Source: Beijerinckiaceae bacterium
GTDB taxonomy: Bacteria; Pseudomonadota; Alphaproteobacteria; Rhizobiales; Beijerinckiaceae
Length of the DNA stretch: 64,000 bases
NCBI GenBank assembly: GCA_947452455.1
Contig: CANGBX010000002.1
Location: forward strand, 485,832 to 549,831
Direction: 5' to 3'
Shown here: positions 7,414 to 17,712 of the stretch, piece after piece
How the letters are laid out: every line of letters begins with the position of its first letter
Position numbering within the stretch: the first letter of the stretch is position 1
Position numbers and translations under genes: made by a program
The notes under the pieces: model-generated
Seen by the model: the letters and a program-made list of their open reading frames with translations, nothing else
What the model was told of the DNA's origin: nothing
Databases searched by the model: none

Positions 7414-10400
7414 ATGCGCATCGAGCGGCGGTATACGAAGGCAGGCCAGGGCCCCTACGCGGGCATTGAATTCCGTAAAGGTAAAAGCGAAATCCGCAAT
7501 CCGGATGGCTCGGTGGTCTTCTCGCAAGACAATATCGACGTGCCGGCGACCTGGAGCCAGGTGGCCACAGACGTCATCGCGCAAAAGTACTTCCGCAAGG
7601 CTGGCGTGCCAGCTCGTTTGAAGAAGGTTGAAGAGAACGACGTCCCCTCGTTCCTCTGGCGTTCTGTGGCCGATGAAGCGGCTCTGGAAAAATTGCCGAA
7701 GGAAGAGCGCTACGGCTCGGAAAAGACGGCCACAGACGTATTCCATCGTCTGGCAGGCGCTTGGACCTATTGGGGCTGGAAGGGCAAGTATTTCAACTCG
7801 GAAGAAGATGCGCTCGCCTTCTACGAAGAACTCTGCTCGATGCTCGCGCGCCAGATTGCTGCGCCGAACTCCCCGCAATGGTTCAACACGGGCCTGCATT
7901 GGGCCTATGGCATTGATGGTCCGGGCCAGGGCCATTTCTATGTCGACTACAAGACCGGCAAGCTGACCGCGTCGAAGTCGTCTTATGAGCATCCCCAGCC
8001 GCATGCCTGCTTCATCCAGTCGGTCGCTGACGATCTCGTCAACGAAGGCGGCATTATGGATCTGTGGGTGCGTGAAGCGCGCCTGTTCAAATATGGCTCG
8101 GGCACAGGTTCGAACTTCTCGAAACTGCGTGGCGAGAGTGAAAAGCTTTCGGGCGGCGGCAAGTCGTCGGGCCTGATGTCCTTCCTGAAGATCGGTGACC
8201 GCGCAGCCGGCGCCATCAAGTCGGGCGGCACGACACGTCGCGCAGCCAAAATGGTCGTCGTTGATGCCGACCATCCGGATATTGAATCCTACATCGACTG
8301 GAAGGTGAAGGAAGAAGAGAAGGTCGCCTCGTTGGTGGCCGGTTCCAAAATCGTCAAGAAGCATATGAAGGCCATTTTGAAGGCCGCCGTGAATTGCGAA
8401 GGCGATGGCGATGATTGCTACAATCCGGAAAAGAATCCGGCGTTGAAGAAGGCGATCAAAATGGCTCGCCGTGACAGCGTGCCGGACAGTTACATCAAAC
8501 GCGTCATTCAATTCGCCAAGCAAGGCTATACGGACATCCAGTTCGAAACTTATGACACCGACTGGGATTCAGAAGCCTATCTGACAGTCGCTGGTCAGAA
8601 CTCGAACAATTCTGTGCGCGTCACGGATGACTTCCTGCGCGCGGTCGAAGCCGATGCGGATTGGAATCTCATCCGTCGCACCGATGGCAAATTGCACAAG
8701 ACGCTCAAGGCCAAGGATCTTTGGGAAAAGATCGGCTATGCCGCTTGGGCATCAGCTGATCCCGGTCTGCAATATGACACGACGATCAATGATTGGCACA
8801 CATGCCCGGCATCTGGCCGCATCAATGCGTCGAACCCGTGCTCGGAATATATGTTCCTTGACGATACGGCCTGCAATCTTGCTTCGCTGAACCTGCTCAC
8901 GTTCCGTGATCCCAAGACCGGCGAATTCGACATTGTCTCTTACGAACATGCTGTTCGTTTGTGGACGGTCGTTCTCGAAATCTCGGTGCTGATGGCGCAG
9001 TTCCCGTCGAAGGAAATTGCACAACTGTCCTACGAATATCGCACGCTCGGCCTTGGCTATGCCAACGTCGGCGGTCTGCTGATGTCGTCGGGCTTCAGCT
9101 ATGACTCGGATGAAGGTCGCGCAATCTGCGGCGCACTCTCCGCGATCATGACGGGCATTTGCTACGCAACCTCCGCCGAAATGGCTAAGGAGCATGGTCC
9201 CTTCCCCGGCCACAAGCCGAACAAGGACAATATGCTGCGCGTCATTCGCAATCATCGCCGCGCCGCGCACGGCAATGGCGATGGTTACGAGGCTCTCTCG
9301 ATCACGCCAGTGCCGCTCGATCATGCCACGCTCAATGGCATGAAGCAGAATGGCAAGGTGTTCATCGAACGCGCCAAGCATGCCTGGGATCAGGCTTTGG
9401 CACTGGGTGAAAAGCACGGCTACCGCAATGCGCAGACAACCGTTGTTGCCCCGACCGGCACGATCGGCCTCGTCATGGATTGCGACACGACCGGCATCGA
9501 GCCTGACTTCGCGCTGGTGAAGTTCAAGAAGCTCGCGGGCGGTGGTTACTTCAAGATCATCAACCGTGCAGTTCCCGAAGCTCTGCGTGCGCTTGGCTAT
9601 AGCGAAGCACAGCTTGCCGAGATCGAAGCTTTCGCGGTGGGTCATGCCTCCATGCGCCAAGCGCCTGGCGTCAACCACGCAACGCTGCGTGCCAAGGGCT
9701 TTACGGAGCAAAAACTTGAAGAACTCGAAAAGACGCTCGCGGGCGCTTTCGACATCAAGTTCGTCTTCAATAAGTGGTCGCTGGGTGCGGACTTCCTCAC
9801 CGGCACTCTGAAAGTGCCGGCTGAAAAGCTCGATGATCCGACATTCGAACTCTTGCCCTTCCTCGGCTTCACCAAGTCCGAGATCGAAATGGCCAATACG
9901 CATGTTTGCGGCGCGATGACGCTGGAAGGCGCACCGCACCTCAAGCAAGAGCATTACAATGTGTTCGATTGCGCCAACCCCTGCGGTCGCACGGGCAAGC
10001 GTTATCTATCGGTCGACAGCCACATTCGCATGATGGCGGCGGCACAGCCCTTCATCACGGGTGCGATCTCCAAGACGATCAACATGCCCAATGATGCGAC
10101 GGTGGAAGATTGTAAGGAAGCTTACGTCCTCTCCTGGCGTCTAGCGCTCAAGGCCAATGCGCTTTATCGCGATGGCTCGAAGCTCTCGCAGCCGCTCAAC
10201 TCGCAGCTCATCGCTGATGAGGATGAAGAGGAAGAAGATGGCATCGAGGCGATTGCCGCACTGCCCGCCTCCGCGCGCGCATCGGCTGTTGCCGAGAAGA
10301 TTGTCGAGCGCATTGTGGAACGTGTGGAGCGCACGCGCGAGCGTGAGCGTCTGCCTGATCGCCGCAAGGGTTACACCCAGAAGGCGGTTGTGGGTGGCCA

Positions 10401-11118
10401 CAAGGTCTATCTGCGCACCGGCGAATATCAGGATGGCCGCATCGGCGAAATCTTCATCGATATGCATAAGGAAGGCGCTGCCTTCCGCTCATTGATGAAC
10501 AATTTCGCCATCGCCATCTCGGTCGGCCTGCAATATGGCGTACCGCTGGATGAATATGTCGATGCCTTCACCTTCACCCGCTTCGAGCCAGCCGGCTTCG
10601 TGCAGGGCAATGACGCGATCAAGAACGCCACGTCGATCCTCGACTATGTGTTCCGTGAGCTCGCCATTTCCTACCTCGGCCGCAATGATCTCGCCCATGT
10701 CGACCCCTCCGACATTGGCGCGACAGCCATCGGCAAGGGCGAAGACCAGGGCCGCGCGCCTGCCACAGCCACACAGCAATATGTCTCGCGCGGTTTCGTC
10801 CGCTCGAAGACAGACAAGCTGATGGTCGTGCAAGGTGGTGCGGAAGCACTCGCCACCATGGGTGCGACGGCGTTGAAGAACGAAGTCATGTTCCGCGAGG
10901 AAGTGAGCACGATCACGACGGAACTCGACACGCTGGATTGGCAGGCTCCGGCCGCCAAATCATCGGCATCGGGTCAGTCGATTGCCGACAAGCGCGCTGA
11001 AGCCCGCATGAAGGGCTATGTCGGCGAATCCTGCCCGGAATGCGCCAACTTCACACTGGTGCGTAACGGCACCTGCTTGAAGTGCGACACTTGCGGGTCG
11101 ACGACAGGCTGCTCGTGA
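7414..11118 (+). CDS. nrdJ: Adenosylcobalamin-dependent (class II) ribonucleotide reductase
   Basis: A 1234-residue class II reductase that makes deoxyribonucleotides with vitamin B12 and without oxygen. N-P-C-S-E at C476 with A-C-N-L-A-S-L-N-L just after is the active-site cysteine region; [13 protein letters not shown] and V-A-P-T-G-T-I belong to the catalytic barrel. A Glu-rich linker (about 930-950) and an Arg/Glu helix precede a C-terminal domain that ends with a cysteine cluster (C-P-E-C ... C-L-K-C-D-T-C-G) probably serving as zinc and redox tail. The length is normal for the large alphaproteobacterial type. An intrinsic terminator follows. It implies cobalamin uptake or synthesis in the host. 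Confidence 0.96.
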   Translation: MRIERRYTKAGQGPYAGIEFRKGKSEIRNPDGSVVFSQDNIDVPATWSQVATDVIAQKYFRKAGVPARLKKVEENDVPSFLWRSVADEAALEKLPKEERYGSEKTATDVFHRLAGAWTYWGWKGKYFNSEEDALAFYEELCSMLARQIAAPNSPQWFNTGLHWAYGIDGPGQGHFYVDYKTGKLTASKSSYEHPQPHACFIQSVADDLVNEGGIMDLWVREARLFKYGSGTGSNFSKLRGESEKLSGGGKSSGLMSFLKIGDRAAGAIKSGGTTRRAAKMVVVDADHPDIESYIDWKVKEEEKVASLVAGSKIVKKHMKAILKAAVNCEGDGDDCYNPEKNPALKKAIKMARRDSVPDSYIKRVIQFAKQGYTDIQFETYDTDWDSEAYLTVAGQNSNNSVRVTDDFLRAVEADADWNLIRRTDGKLHKTLKAKDLWEKIGYAAWASADPGLQYDTTINDWHTCPASGRINASNPCSEYMFLDDTACNLASLNLLTFRDPKTGEFDIVSYEHAVRLWTVVLEISVLMAQFPSKEIAQLSYEYRTLGLGYANVGGLLMSSGFSYDSDEGRAICGALSAIMTGICYATSAEMAKEHGPFPGHKPNKDNMLRVIRNHRRAAHGNGDGYEALSITPVPLDHATLNGMKQNGKVFIERAKHAWDQALALGEKHGYRNAQTTVVAPTGTIGLVMDCDTTGIEPDFALVKFKKLAGGGYFKIINRAVPEALRALGYSEAQLAEIEAFAVGHASMRQAPGVNHATLRAKGFTEQKLEELEKTLAGAFDIKFVFNKWSLGADFLTGTLKVPAEKLDDPTFELLPFLGFTKSEIEMANTHVCGAMTLEGAPHLKQEHYNVFDCANPCGRTGKRYLSVDSHIRMMAAAQPFITGAISKTINMPNDATVEDCKEAYVLSWRLALKANALYRDGSKLSQPLNSQLIADEDEEEEDGIEAIAALPASARASAVAEKIVERIVERVERTRERERLPDRRKGYTQKAVVGGHKVYLRTGEYQDGRIGEIFIDMHKEGAAFRSLMNNFAIAISVGLQYGVPLDEYVDAFTFTRFEPAGFVQGNDAIKNATSILDYVFRELAISYLGRNDLAHVDPSDIGATAIGKGEDQGRAPATATQQYVSRGFVRSKTDKLMVVQGGAEALATMGATALKNEVMFREEVSTITTELDTLDWQAPAAKSSASGQSIADKRAEARMKGYVGESCPECANFTLVRNGTCLKCDTCGSTTGCS

Positions 11119-11148
11119 TCGTCTGATCGCATTCTTCTGAACAACAGA

Positions 11149-11176
11149 CGGCGGGGCAAAACCCCGCCGTTTTTTT
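11149..11176 (+). terminator. Intrinsic terminator of nrdJ
   Basis: A perfect 8-bp stem (CGGCGGGG / CCCCGCCG) with a five-base loop, followed directly by seven T residues. It lies 30 bases after the nrdJ stop codon. Confidence 0.92.
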
Positions 11177-11447
11177 ATGCGCTTTTTTGCGTGGAAGGAG
11201 ACTGAACATGTGCGTTTTTTTACGCCTCGCTCAAAGCGTGAAAAAAAAGCCTCCTTCTAGAGGTTTTCTAACCCTCGGAAAAAACAACAAAATTTTTTGT
11301 CGTTAATATCATTTTAAGTCTGACGTGGACTTTACGTCAGCTATCAAGCTTTCATTCATCTGCAAGCACGAAAAAGGACATAGCTGTTTTCTGTTCGGGT
11401 TTGCGCAAAAAAGATTTCAGATGCGGATTTTCAAAAGGAATTTTCAG
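11177..11447. other. AT-rich leader region before the pilin genes
   Basis: About 270 bases with several A and T runs, less GC-rich than the neighbouring genes, and no credible gene. A weak stem (GCCTC / GAGGT) followed by TTTT near 11248-11270 could be a second terminator. ACAAAATTTTTTGT near 11288 is an almost symmetrical AT-rich block. The first pilin promoter probably lies here. Confidence 0.4.
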
Positions 11448-11666
11448 ATGCTCAAGATCAAATCATTACTCGCCGACGAGTCCGGCGCCACCGCCGTTGA
11501 ATACGGCCTCATCATTGCGCTGGTTGCCGCCATTTCGATGACAACCATCAAGACCCTTGGCCAGAACCTCGCCACGCATTGGCAGGCTGTTGAGAAAGTC
11601 ATTCCGGCTGACGTTGGATCGATTACAGCGCCGACGGCGATTACCGTGACAACGGGGAACCCGTAA
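11448..11666 (+). CDS. Flp-family type IVb pilin, copy 1
   Basis: A 72-residue prepilin. The short leader ends in D-E-S-G and is followed by A-T-A-V-E-Y-G-L-I-I-A-L, so the prepilin peptidase would cut after Gly and keep Glu at position +5, the signature of Flp/tad pilins. A single hydrophobic segment follows, then a C-terminal tail. The start at 11448 has AAGGAA seven bases upstream. No cpa/tad assembly genes are in the window, so assembly must rely on genes elsewhere. It is a close paralogue of the gene directly downstream. Confidence 0.93.
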   Translation: MLKIKSLLADESGATAVEYGLIIALVAAISMTTIKTLGQNLATHWQAVEKVIPADVGSITAPTAITVTTGNP

Positions 11667-11720
11667 ACATTATTAGCGGGGTGTAACGTCTCGCTCTTCG
11701 CATCTGAAAGTTTCTCGCCA

Positions 11721-11756
11721 GAGATCGTCGTGAATCTGTGAGTTCACGACGATCTC
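11721..11756 (+). repeat. 14-bp perfect hairpin between the pilin genes
   Basis: GAGATCGTCGTGAA and its exact reverse complement are separated by an eight-base loop. No T run follows, so it is not a classical terminator. It sits between two near-identical pilin genes and ends 47 bases before the second start. It could stabilise a processed mRNA end, partly block read-through, or bind a regulator. Confidence 0.75.
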
Positions 11757-11803
11757 GGAGAACCTCAACAGAATGGAAGTCATTCAAGCCAGGACACTTT
11801 GCT

Positions 11804-12016
11804 ATGTTGAAATCATTTGCCACTGATGAGAACGGCGCCACTGCAGTCGAATATGGATTGATGATTGCAATTGTCGCCGCCATTTCCATGACGACAGTCA
11901 AAATGCTGGGGCAAAATCTGGCCAGCCATTGGCAGGCTGTTGAGAAGGTCATTCCCGCGGATGTAGGCAGCATCGTCAACCCAACGGTGATTGACGCGAC
12001 AACAGGAAACCCTTGA
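11804..12016 (+). CDS. Flp-family type IVb pilin, copy 2
   Basis: A 70-residue prepilin with the same plan as the upstream copy: leader ending D-E-N-G, then A-T-A-V-E-Y-G-L-M-I-A-I, one hydrophobic helix, and a tail that is almost identical to copy 1 (H-W-Q-A-V-E-K-V-I-P-A-D-V-G-S-I, ending T-T-G-N-P). Differences are concentrated in the leader and in the residues just before the end. An AGGA site lies about nine bases before the ATG. The pair looks like a recent tandem duplication. It faces the end of the aap operon. Confidence 0.93.
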   Translation: MLKSFATDENGATAVEYGLMIAIVAAISMTTVKMLGQNLASHWQAVEKVIPADVGSIVNPTVIDATTGNP

Positions 12017-12037
12017 ACCATAAGTCCGATGACGCAC

Positions 12038-12775
12038 TCAGTGCAGAATCTGGCTGAGGAAGAGTTTCGTCCGCTCATGCTGCGGGTTTGAGAAAAACGC
12101 GTCGGGCGCATTGGCTTCCACAATCTGCCCCTGATCCATAAAGATCACGCGGTCGGCGACTTGCCGTGCAAAGCCCATTTCATGGGTCACGCAAAGCATG
12201 GTCATGCCCTCTTGTGCGAGCGACACCATTGTGTCGAGCACTTCTTTCACCATTTCCGGATCAAGAGCCGAAGTCGGCTCATCAAACAGCATGATCTTCG
12301 GGCTCATGCAGAGCGAGCGCGCAATGGCCACGCGTTGCTGCTGGCCGCCTGACAATTGGCCGGGAAATTTATGAGCCTGCTCGGGGATTTTCACCCGCGT
12401 CAGATAATGCATGGCAATGTCTTCGGCATCTTTCTTCTTCATCTTGCGCACCCAAATCGGCGCCAAGGTGCAATTTTCCAGAATGGTCAGATGCGGAAAC
12501 AGATTGAAATGCTGGAACACCATGCCGACATCGCGGCGCACTTCGTCAATGCGCTTGAGATCGTTGGTCAGCTCGGTGCCATCAACCACAATGCGGCCCT
12601 GCTGATGTTCTTCCAACCGGTTGATGCAGCGGATCATGGTTGATTTGCCGGAGCCCGATGGCCCGCAAATGACGAGTTTCTCGCCGCGCTTCACCGTGAG
12701 ATTGATGTCACGCAGCACATGAAACTGACCGTACCATTTATTCATGGCGGTGATTTCAATTGCGGTCTCATTCAT
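12038..12775 (-). CDS. aapP: General L-amino-acid ABC transporter, ATP-binding protein
   Basis: A 245-residue ABC ATPase of the polar amino-acid uptake class. Walker A is G-P-S-G-S-G-K-S-T, the signature is [15 protein letters not shown], Walker B is [13 protein letters not shown], and the switch histidine is in C-V-T-H-E-M-G-F-A. It is the last gene of a four-gene minus-strand operon (binding protein, two permeases, ATPase) in the order known for Rhizobium aapJQMP. Confidence 0.94.
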   Translation of the reverse strand: MNETAIEITAMNKWYGQFHVLRDINLTVKRGEKLVICGPSGSGKSTMIRCINRLEEHQQGRIVVDGTELTNDLKRIDEVRRDVGMVFQHFNLFPHLTILENCTLAPIWVRKMKKKDAEDIAMHYLTRVKIPEQAHKFPGQLSGGQQQRVAIARSLCMSPKIMLFDEPTSALDPEMVKEVLDTMVSLAQEGMTMLCVTHEMGFARQVADRVIFMDQGQIVEANAPDAFFSNPQHERTKLFLSQILH

Positions 12776-12787
12776 AACGACACATCC

Positions 12788-14068
12788 CTAGCGGCGACGA
12801 CCGGCACTCAATCGCTCTTCCATCATTTGGGAATAGCGCGACATGCCAAAGCAGAAGAGGAAATAGAAGGCGGCAGCGAATGTATAGACTGTTGGTGAGA
12901 CCGTAGGTCCCGACCAGACAGGATCAATGCGCGCCGCATCAATGGCGCGCAGAAAATCGAAAATGCCGACAATGGCAACCAGCGTTGTATCTTTGAACAG
13001 CGAGATAAAGATGTTCACGATACCGGGGATCACCAGCGTTAAAGCCTGCGGTAAAACGATGAGGCGCATGCGTTGCCAATAGGACAGGCCCAAAGCCATG
13101 GCGCCCTCGCTCTGGCCTTTGGGGATGGCTTGCAAGCCGCCACGCACTTCTTCCGCCATATAGGCGGCTGCAAAAAGCGCAAAGCCGATGATCGGCCGCA
13201 ACAGGCGATCAGGCGACCAATTATCGGGCACAAACAGCGGCAACATGGTGTTGGCCATAAACAGCACGGTGATGAAGGGCACGCCGCGCACGAATTCAAT
13301 ATAGAGAATGGAGAAGAAGCGAACGGCCGGAAGCTCAGAGCGCCGACCAAGTGCCAGCAAAATGCCCGCTGGCAGCGAAAAGACAATGCCGATGGTTGCG
13401 ACAAGCAAACTCAGGAAAATGCCGCCCCACAGATTCGTATCAACCTGTATGAGCCCAAGCAGCGGCGATCCTTTTAACAGATAGGCAGCGACCACGGGAT
13501 AGATCACGAAGAAAATCAAACCAACCCAGAGTGTGCGCAATTTGGAAAATTCAAGCACACAGGCAAGCGCAATGCCGCCTGCCAGAATGGCCAGCTCTAA
13601 ACCGGGCGCGCTGATGATCGCCGCAGGTCCGGGAATCATCAGGAAGATGAAGAGCGGAATACCGACAAGGAAAGCAAAAAGTCCAAAGGCACTCTTTTTG
13701 CCCTCGGGCCAAAGCAAGCGTGCGGAAAGCACAGTACCGACCATCAGCACAAGATCCACACGCCAATGTTCAGCGACGGGATATGAGCCGTAGCGGAAGA
13801 AATCGAGTTTGCGATCCACAAAAGCCCAACAGGCGCCCGTGCCTTGCACGCGACAAGCCGCACCATCATCTGCCGTCCATATCGCATCAAGAATGTAGAA
13901 GCGGATGAGATCAGGCGTGATCCAGATGATCAACGCAAGCGAGGCCAGCGCCAGCGGGCCCGAGACCCAGCCAGAAAAAATATTGTCTTTGAGCCAGCCA
14001 ATCGCGCCACCTCCCCGCACGGGCGGCGGCAAAGTCGGTGCTTCATCACTGCGCAGATAAAGGCTCAT
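12788..14068 (-). CDS. aapM: General L-amino-acid ABC transporter, permease M
   Basis: A 426-residue inner-membrane permease. It has an N-terminal membrane part with several hydrophobic segments and a soluble insert, and a C-terminal HisM-type permease domain whose EAA loop reads R-G-G-L-Q-A-I-P-K-G-Q-S-E-G-A-M-A-L-G-L. The large size compared with ordinary HisM/Q proteins (~230 residues) is typical of AapM. It starts one base after the stop of aapQ, so the two are translationally coupled. Confidence 0.93.
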   Translation of the reverse strand: MSLYLRSDEAPTLPPPVRGGGAIGWLKDNIFSGWVSGPLALASLALIIWITPDLIRFYILDAIWTADDGAACRVQGTGACWAFVDRKLDFFRYGSYPVAEHWRVDLVLMVGTVLSARLLWPEGKKSAFGLFAFLVGIPLFIFLMIPGPAAIISAPGLELAILAGGIALACVLEFSKLRTLWVGLIFFVIYPVVAAYLLKGSPLLGLIQVDTNLWGGIFLSLLVATIGIVFSLPAGILLALGRRSELPAVRFFSILYIEFVRGVPFITVLFMANTMLPLFVPDNWSPDRLLRPIIGFALFAAAYMAEEVRGGLQAIPKGQSEGAMALGLSYWQRMRLIVLPQALTLVIPGIVNIFISLFKDTTLVAIVGIFDFLRAIDAARIDPVWSGPTVSPTVYTFAAAFYFLFCFGMSRYSQMMEERLSAGRRR

Positions 14069-14069
14069 C

Positions 14070-15254
14070 TCAGCGCTCCACCAGCGCCATGCGGCGGTTA
14101 TAAAGATTCATGATGAATGCGGTGATCAGCGAGATGACAAGATAGACCGCCATCGTAATCGCGATCACCTGCACGGCTGCTCCTGTCTGGTTGAGCACAG
14201 TGCCTGCAAAAACCTGCACGAGATCCGGATAACCAATGAAGACTGCGAGAGATGAGTTTTTGGTCAGCGCCAAAAACTGATTGGTGAGCGGGGGCACGAT
14301 CACGCGCTGCGCTTGCGGGATGATGACGAGCTTCAACGTCTGCGACCGTGAGAGCCCCAATGATTGCGCGGCTTCCGTCTGACCATGCGAGACCGCAAGA
14401 ATGCCGGCGCGCACAATCTCTGCGATGAAGGCTGCCGTATAGATAGACAGCCCCAAAACCAGCGCGACAAATTCTGGCAGCACGCGCACGCCGCCCACAA
14501 AATTAAAGCCCCGCAGAAAAGGCATTTCGAAAGAGACGGGCTGGCCTGCCAAGAAATAAGCCATCAAAGGTGGCAGCAAGATCAGCGCAGCTGAAACACG
14601 CGCAACGGGGAGAATCTCGCCCGTCTGTGCTTGGCGACGTTTCGCATAAATCTTGTAGAGAATGCTCCCGACAATGCCGGCAAGCCCTGCAGCCAGAATG
14701 AAACCCGCACCGGGTGCAAATTGCGGATCGGGCATCACGAGCCCGCGGTTGTTGAGATAAAAGCCTGCGCCGAAGGATATACTGTCGCGCGGATTGGGCA
14801 GAGGCTTCAATACGGCATTATAGATGAAGAGCAATTGCAACAAGAGCGGTGTGTTGCGCATGATCTCGACATAAAAACTCGCCAATTTCGCAACAACAAA
14901 GTTTTTCGACAGGCGCGCAATGCCGATGAAGAAGCCAAGCACGGTCGCGAATACCACGCCAATCACAGCCACCAGCAAAGTATTGAGCAGACCAACAAGA
15001 AATGCGCGGCCATAGGTTGATGTGGCCGAATAAGAAATAAGCGTCAGATTGATATCGAAGGAAGCGACGCGATCCCAGAAAGAGAAATCCGTTGGAATGC
15101 CACGCGCACGCATATTGGTCGCGGCATTGATGACGGCCTCATAACCAAGAAAGCCGACAATTATAATCAGCACCGCTTGCCAGAACAGGCCGCGGATCTG
15201 GGGATTATAAAGAAAAGAGCTTGAGGGTCTTTCGCGCGCGGCATCAAGGCTCAT
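14070..15254 (-). CDS. aapQ: General L-amino-acid ABC transporter, permease Q
   Basis: A 394-residue membrane permease and partner of AapM. It shows an N-terminal transmembrane helix, a periplasmic stretch, and the permease core with the EAA motif R-A-G-I-L-A-V-S-H-G-Q-T-E-A-A-Q-S-L-G-L, followed by I-I-P-Q-A-Q-R-V-I-V-P-P. The gene lies 98 bases downstream of the binding-protein gene, with a strong hairpin in the gap. Confidence 0.93.
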   Translation of the reverse strand: MSLDAARERPSSSFLYNPQIRGLFWQAVLIIIVGFLGYEAVINAATNMRARGIPTDFSFWDRVASFDINLTLISYSATSTYGRAFLVGLLNTLLVAVIGVVFATVLGFFIGIARLSKNFVVAKLASFYVEIMRNTPLLLQLLFIYNAVLKPLPNPRDSISFGAGFYLNNRGLVMPDPQFAPGAGFILAAGLAGIVGSILYKIYAKRRQAQTGEILPVARVSAALILLPPLMAYFLAGQPVSFEMPFLRGFNFVGGVRVLPEFVALVLGLSIYTAAFIAEIVRAGILAVSHGQTEAAQSLGLSRSQTLKLVIIPQAQRVIVPPLTNQFLALTKNSSLAVFIGYPDLVQVFAGTVLNQTGAAVQVIAITMAVYLVISLITAFIMNLYNRRMALVER

Positions 15255-15314
15255 GCAATTGCCTCGCTGCGCTTCACATCAGGAAAGACCATTTCAAATG
15301 ACCTGCAATGAAAT

Positions 15315-15342
15315 GGCGGGGTGACGATGATTGCACCCCGCC
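15315..15342 (-). promoter_or_regulatory. Intra-operon hairpin between aapJ and aapQ
   Basis: A perfect 9-bp GC-rich stem (GGCGGGGTG / CACCCCGCC) with a ten-base loop. On the minus strand it begins eleven bases after the aapJ stop and lacks a T run on its downstream side. Hairpins in this place commonly protect the 3' end of the binding-protein message, so that more receptor than permease is made. That role is inferred here. Confidence 0.75.
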
Positions 15343-15352
15343 CTTTTCATTT

Positions 15353-16381
15353 TTATCGCACGGGAGGTGCGTATTGAATACCACCAGCCGACCAGAGCGC
15401 ATTCAAACCGCGCTTGATTTTGAGTGGTGAGCCTTCGCCAACATTGCGATTGAAGGCTTCGCCGTAATTGCCGACATGTTTGATGATGCGATAGGCCCAA
15501 TCTTTCGACAGGCCAAGACCTTTGCCGAAATCGCCTTCAACACCCAGCAAACGCTTGATCTCGGGGTTCGGGCTCTTCAGCATGTCATCGACATTGGCCT
15601 TGGTCACGCCGAGCTCTTCGGCATTGATCATGGCGTAATGGGTCCATTTCACGAGATTGAACCATTGGTCATCGCCTTGGCGAACTGCTGGCCCAAGCGG
15701 CTCTTTGGAAATGATTTCGGGCAGAACAATATGCTCATCCGGATTGACCAGTTTGAGGCGCGAGCCATAGAGGCCCGAAGCATCGGTGGTATAGGCATCG
15801 CAGCGGCCAGAATCATAAGCCTTCACCGCCTCATTGATATCGGCGAATGCAACCGCCTCATATTTCATGCCCTTGGTGCGGAAAAAATCGGACATGTTGA
15901 GTTCGGTGGTCGTGCCTTGCTGAACGCAGACAGATGCGCCATTGAGTTCAAGGGCCGAGGCAATATTGAGTTTCTTGCGAACCAGAAAGCCTTGGCCGTC
16001 ATAGTAATTCACACCAACCCAGAGCAGACCCAGTTCCGCTTCGCGCGATTGCGTCCAGGTGCCATTGCGCGCCAGCACATCAATTTCGCCCGACTGCAGC
16101 GCCGTGAAGCGATCCTTGGCGGAGAGCGGAATATATTTCACCTTGGTCGGATCATTGAAAATAGCCGAGGCAATGCCGCGGCACAGGTCGACATCAAGGC
16201 CCGTCCAATTGCCCTTGTCATCGGGCAGACCAAAGCCTGCGAGGCCCGTATTGGTGCCGCAGGTCAAAGAGCCCTTCTGTTTGATGAGGTCGAGCGTTTT
16301 CGAGCCCGCCTGTGCAGACGCACCCTGCGTCATGAGCGCCAATGAGGTGGCAGCAAGAAAAGTGGCGGCAATGGCTTTCAT
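15353..16381 (-). CDS. aapJ: General L-amino-acid ABC transporter, periplasmic binding protein
   Basis: A 342-residue exported receptor. Residues 1-24 are a signal peptide ending A-S-A-Q. The mature part begins with the family pattern L-D-L-I-K-Q-K-G-S-L-T-C-G-T-N-T-G-L-A-G-F and contains G-L-D-V-D-L-C-R-G-I-A-S-A-I-F and the D-A-Y-T-T-D-A-S-G-L block. The ATG at 16381 was preferred over a TTG nine bases upstream because GGGAG stands at the right distance. It is the first gene of aapJQMP. Confidence 0.94.
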   Translation of the reverse strand: MKAIAATFLAATSLALMTQGASAQAGSKTLDLIKQKGSLTCGTNTGLAGFGLPDDKGNWTGLDVDLCRGIASAIFNDPTKVKYIPLSAKDRFTALQSGEIDVLARNGTWTQSREAELGLLWVGVNYYDGQGFLVRKKLNIASALELNGASVCVQQGTTTELNMSDFFRTKGMKYEAVAFADINEAVKAYDSGRCDAYTTDASGLYGSRLKLVNPDEHIVLPEIISKEPLGPAVRQGDDQWFNLVKWTHYAMINAEELGVTKANVDDMLKSPNPEIKRLLGVEGDFGKGLGLSKDWAYRIIKHVGNYGEAFNRNVGEGSPLKIKRGLNALWSAGGIQYAPPVR

Positions 16382-16516
16382 GCAGAACAACTCCCGATCA
16401 AGCCCCGAGGGGTTTCTCTTCTCCTGTGGCGACCCTTATAGTGAGAAGCAGCCACGGTTGAGCCTATCACAGGCGAGTTTCGTACAGGGGTCAAGAGAGG
16501 GGTTGGGCGGTTCCAA

Positions 16517-17704
16517 ATGGCCAAATTAAGCGACAAAACCCGCAAGCACCTGAAATCGCGCACACGGGCGGTGATTGCCGGGCGCGAGCCTGACGAACAA
16601 TTCGGTTTTGTGAACACGCCCATCTACCGTGGGTCCACAGTTCTTTACCCAGATGTCGCCACTTTGCAGGGCCCCCGCCCCCGTTTTTCCTATGGCACCA
16701 AGGGCACGCCGACCACAGAAGCGCTGGAGCGGGCCTGGACCGAGATTGCCGGCGCAGCAGGCACCGTGCTAGCCCCCACGGGATTGGCCGCCATTTCGCT
16801 GGCACTGATGACCGCGCTGAAGTCTGGCGACCATTTGCTTGTCACCGACAGCGCCTATCAACCGACCCGCACCTTTTGCAACAGCGTGCTGAAGCGGATG
16901 GGGGTCGAGACGCAATATTATGACCCGCTGATCGGCGCTGACATTACGCGCCTGTTTCGCCCCAATACGACGACCATTCTGGTCGAGGCGCCGGGATCGC
17001 AAAGTTTCGAAATGCAGGACATTCCAGCCATTGCCGCTGCCGCCAAGGCGCGTGGCATTTGCACGATCATGGACAATACCTGGGCCACGCCTTTGTTCTT
17101 TCCCCCGCATGAGCGCGGCGTTGATCTGGCGGTCGAAGCTGGCACCAAATATCTTTCCGGCCATTCCGATCTGATGCTCGGCCTCGTCTCGGCCAATGAG
17201 ACTTGGTTCAAACGTCTGCGCGCAACCTTTGATGCCTTTGCCATGTGCGCGGGGCCGGAAGATTGTTTCCTCGCGCTGCGCGGCCTGCGCACAATGGAAC
17301 TGCGTCTGCGCGAAGCCGAGAAACAGGGGCTCGCTTTGGCCCATTGGTTCAAGACACGACCTGAGGTGAAGCAGGTGCTTCACCCTGCCCTGCCCGATGC
17401 GCCGGGTCATGACATCTGGAAGCGCGACTTTCTGGGTGCCTCCGGATTGTTTTCAATCATTCTGCATCCGGTGGGAGAGACGGCGGTCGCGGCCATGCTC
17501 GACGGGCTCGAGCTATTTGGCATGGGCTATTCATGGGGCGGCTATGAAAGCCTCGTCATTCCATTTGATTGCGCGCCCTATCGCACAGCAACAAAGTGGA
17601 ACCCGGGCGGACCAGCTTTGCGCTTTCAAGTCGGCTTGGAAGATGTGAGCGATTTGATTGCAGATCTGGAAGCGGGCTTCGCGCGGCTCAATGTCGCCAA
17701 ATAA
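16517..17704 (+). CDS. metC: Cystathionine beta-lyase
   Basis: A 395-residue PLP enzyme of the Cys/Met metabolism family that splits cystathionine to homocysteine, pyruvate and ammonia. The PLP lysine is K211 in E-A-G-T-K-Y-L-S-G-H-S-D. The R-F-S-Y-G-T-K-G-T-P-T block near the N-terminus, the D-N-T-W-A-T-P segment and the G-Y-S-W-G-G-Y-E-S-L segment are those of alphaproteobacterial MetC rather than MetB or MetZ. It is transcribed away from the aap operon; the ~135-base gap holds both promoters. Confidence 0.92.
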   Translation: MAKLSDKTRKHLKSRTRAVIAGREPDEQFGFVNTPIYRGSTVLYPDVATLQGPRPRFSYGTKGTPTTEALERAWTEIAGAAGTVLAPTGLAAISLALMTALKSGDHLLVTDSAYQPTRTFCNSVLKRMGVETQYYDPLIGADITRLFRPNTTTILVEAPGSQSFEMQDIPAIAAAAKARGICTIMDNTWATPLFFPPHERGVDLAVEAGTKYLSGHSDLMLGLVSANETWFKRLRATFDAFAMCAGPEDCFLALRGLRTMELRLREAEKQGLALAHWFKTRPEVKQVLHPALPDAPGHDIWKRDFLGASGLFSIILHPVGETAVAAMLDGLELFGMGYSWGGYESLVIPFDCAPYRTATKWNPGGPALRFQVGLEDVSDLIADLEAGFARLNVAK

Positions 17705-17712
17705 CGCGCGCT

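Noticed and set aside
7180..8523. A 447-codon open frame on the strand opposite nrdJ, and a similar 400-codon one at 8752-9954
   Set aside because: Both lie fully or mostly antisense to the unmistakable nrdJ frame, lack domains and have the composition of a mirrored coding frame.
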